5,398 nt of DNA from Rickettsiales bacterium. GTDB lineage: Bacteria > Pseudomonadota > Alphaproteobacteria > Rs-D84. Below, piece after piece: positions 5,081 through 5,398 of the stretch. Below the pieces are notes generated by a model. That model was not told the DNA's origin, did no database searches, and was given only the letters and a program-made list of their open reading frames with translations. How positions within the stretch are numbered: position 1 is the stretch's first letter; each line of letters starts with the position of its first letter. A program made the position numbers and the translations under genes. The stretch lies in NCBI GenBank assembly GCA_031259745.1, contig JAIRLB010000033.1, positions 1 through 5,398 on the forward strand. Direction: 5' to 3'.

Positions 5081-5128
5081 CAGAATTATAAAGATGAAAG
5101 CAATGATAGACCAATGATTATTTTATGA

Positions 5129-5156
5129 TTGATTTGCGAATAAAATGATATACAAT
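5129..5156 (+). promoter_or_regulatory. Predicted promoter of tRNA-Ser
   Basis: TTGATT (5129-5134) and TACAAT (5151-5156) are separated by 16 bases, the same -35 hexamer and spacing as the predicted glyS promoter. The -10 ends only nine bases before the mature tRNA 5' end, so the 5' leader would be very short. Confidence 0.5.
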
Positions 5157-5165
5157 TGCCAAACT

Positions 5166-5255
5166 GGACAGATGGCAGAGCGGTTGAATGCGGCGGTCTT
5201 GAAAACCGTTGAGGATGCAAGTCCTCCGGGGGTTCGAATCCCTCTCTGTCCGCCA
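5166..5255 (+). tRNA. tRNA-Ser (anticodon UGA)
   Basis: This is a complete class II tRNA of 90 bases including an encoded CCA (5253-5255). The acceptor stem GGACAGA (5166-5172) pairs fully with TCTGTCC (5245-5251), with G as discriminator. The anticodon stem GCGGT/ACCGT (5193-5197, 5205-5209) encloses loop CTTGAAA, giving anticodon TGA at 5200-5202, which reads UCA and related serine codons. The long variable arm GAGGA/TCCTC (5211-5215, 5222-5226) is the serine-type identity feature. The T arm has loop TTCGAAT. A terminator follows at 5284-5320. Confidence 0.97.
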
Positions 5256-5283
5256 GAAATAGTCTATTGTTTTTACTTGATGT

Positions 5284-5320
5284 TACCTCGAAAATAAAAA
5301 AGTTTTTTCGGGGTATTTTT
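5284..5320 (+). terminator. Intrinsic terminator after tRNA-Ser
   Basis: TACCTCGAAAA (5284-5294) pairs with TTTTCGGGGTA (5305-5315), an 11-base stem with one G-U pair, around a 10-base loop. TTTTT (5316-5320) follows, with more T-rich sequence beyond. It lies 28 bases after the tRNA 3' end and would close that transcript. Confidence 0.85.
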
Positions 5321-5398
5321 ATGCTTTTTATGGGGCGTCTGTTTCGCGTAATTTTGGTTTATGTGACGGGTAATATATTCATGGTGAGTTATGAGTAA
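5321..5398 (+). CDS. Doubtful 25-residue hydrophobic reading frame at the right edge
   Basis: An ATG directly after the terminator U-run opens 25 codons, MLFMGRLFRVILVYV followed by TGNIFMVSYE, ending in TAA on the last base of the window. The composition could form one membrane-crossing helix. There is no convincing ribosome site (GGGG belongs to the terminator stem) and no clear promoter, and the tRNA transcript should stop before it. I consider it more likely chance than a gene. Nothing else is visible in 5321-5398. Confidence 0.15.
   Translation: MLFMGRLFRVILVYVTGNIFMVSYE

Noticed and set aside
5273..5398. Minus-strand frame open from the right edge to a TAA at 5273-5275
   Set aside because: It runs through the tRNA terminator hairpin, its composition is unlike a protein C-terminus from a known family, and no independent support exists.
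5391..5398. ATG at 5391 as start of a gene beyond the right edge
   Set aside because: Only the first codons would be visible, and the GGTGAG in front is too close to the ATG to be a convincing ribosome site.
5166..5398. tRNA-Ser as an integration site with a mobile element behind it
   Set aside because: No repeat of the tRNA 3' end and no integrase are seen within the window.

Overview
The window carries six convincing protein genes, one complete tRNA gene and several regulatory sites, packed in a pattern typical of a small bacterial genome with the standard genetic code (TGA is used as a stop by lgt). A lipoprotein plus Lgt, and a YccA-like BI-1 membrane protein that resembles proteobacterial versions, point to a Gram-negative bacterium. 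The combination of a dimeric-type glycyl-tRNA synthetase, a small bacterial 2[4Fe-4S] ferredoxin and AT-leaning codon use would fit an anaerobic or host-associated (for example gut) alphaproteobacterium. That placement is an inference and is only moderately supported.

Layout. Positions 1-846 (minus) hold the first 282 codons of glycyl-tRNA synthetase, which runs off the left edge. Behind it on the same strand is a small orphan lipoprotein (1016-1369). Divergent from these is a J-domain protein with a long basic coiled-coil tail (1564-2541, plus), closed by a bidirectional terminator that it shares with the convergent ferredoxin. The ferredoxin (2605-2802, minus) follows a BI-1 family membrane protein (2815-3549, minus) by 12 bases, so the two look like an operon. 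A TATAAT-rich divergent promoter region then leads to an unrecognised basic 185-residue protein (3625-4182, plus), which overlaps and is probably translationally coupled to lgt (4179-5042). After lgt come two very short reading frames and a hairpin, then tRNA-Ser(UGA) (5166-5255) with its own promoter and terminator, and a doubtful 25-codon reading frame at the edge.

Most notable observations. (1) A 26-base element with 25 identities occurs once upstream of glyS and once upstream of the J-protein, in the same orientation relative to each gene. It contains the dyad TGCTGA-N4-TCAGCA and looks like an operator for an unidentified regulator, or a dispersed repeat. (2) The ferredoxin gene is an almost pure tandem duplication: two identical 59-base blocks, 87 bases apart, each encode one cluster-binding half. 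(3) The normally near-invariant PETAQGIF motif of GlyRS reads PETATTTY here. No obvious defence, CRISPR or phage system is present. The unexplained parts are the two basic, lysine-rich coiled-coil proteins, the lipoprotein and the shared dyad element.
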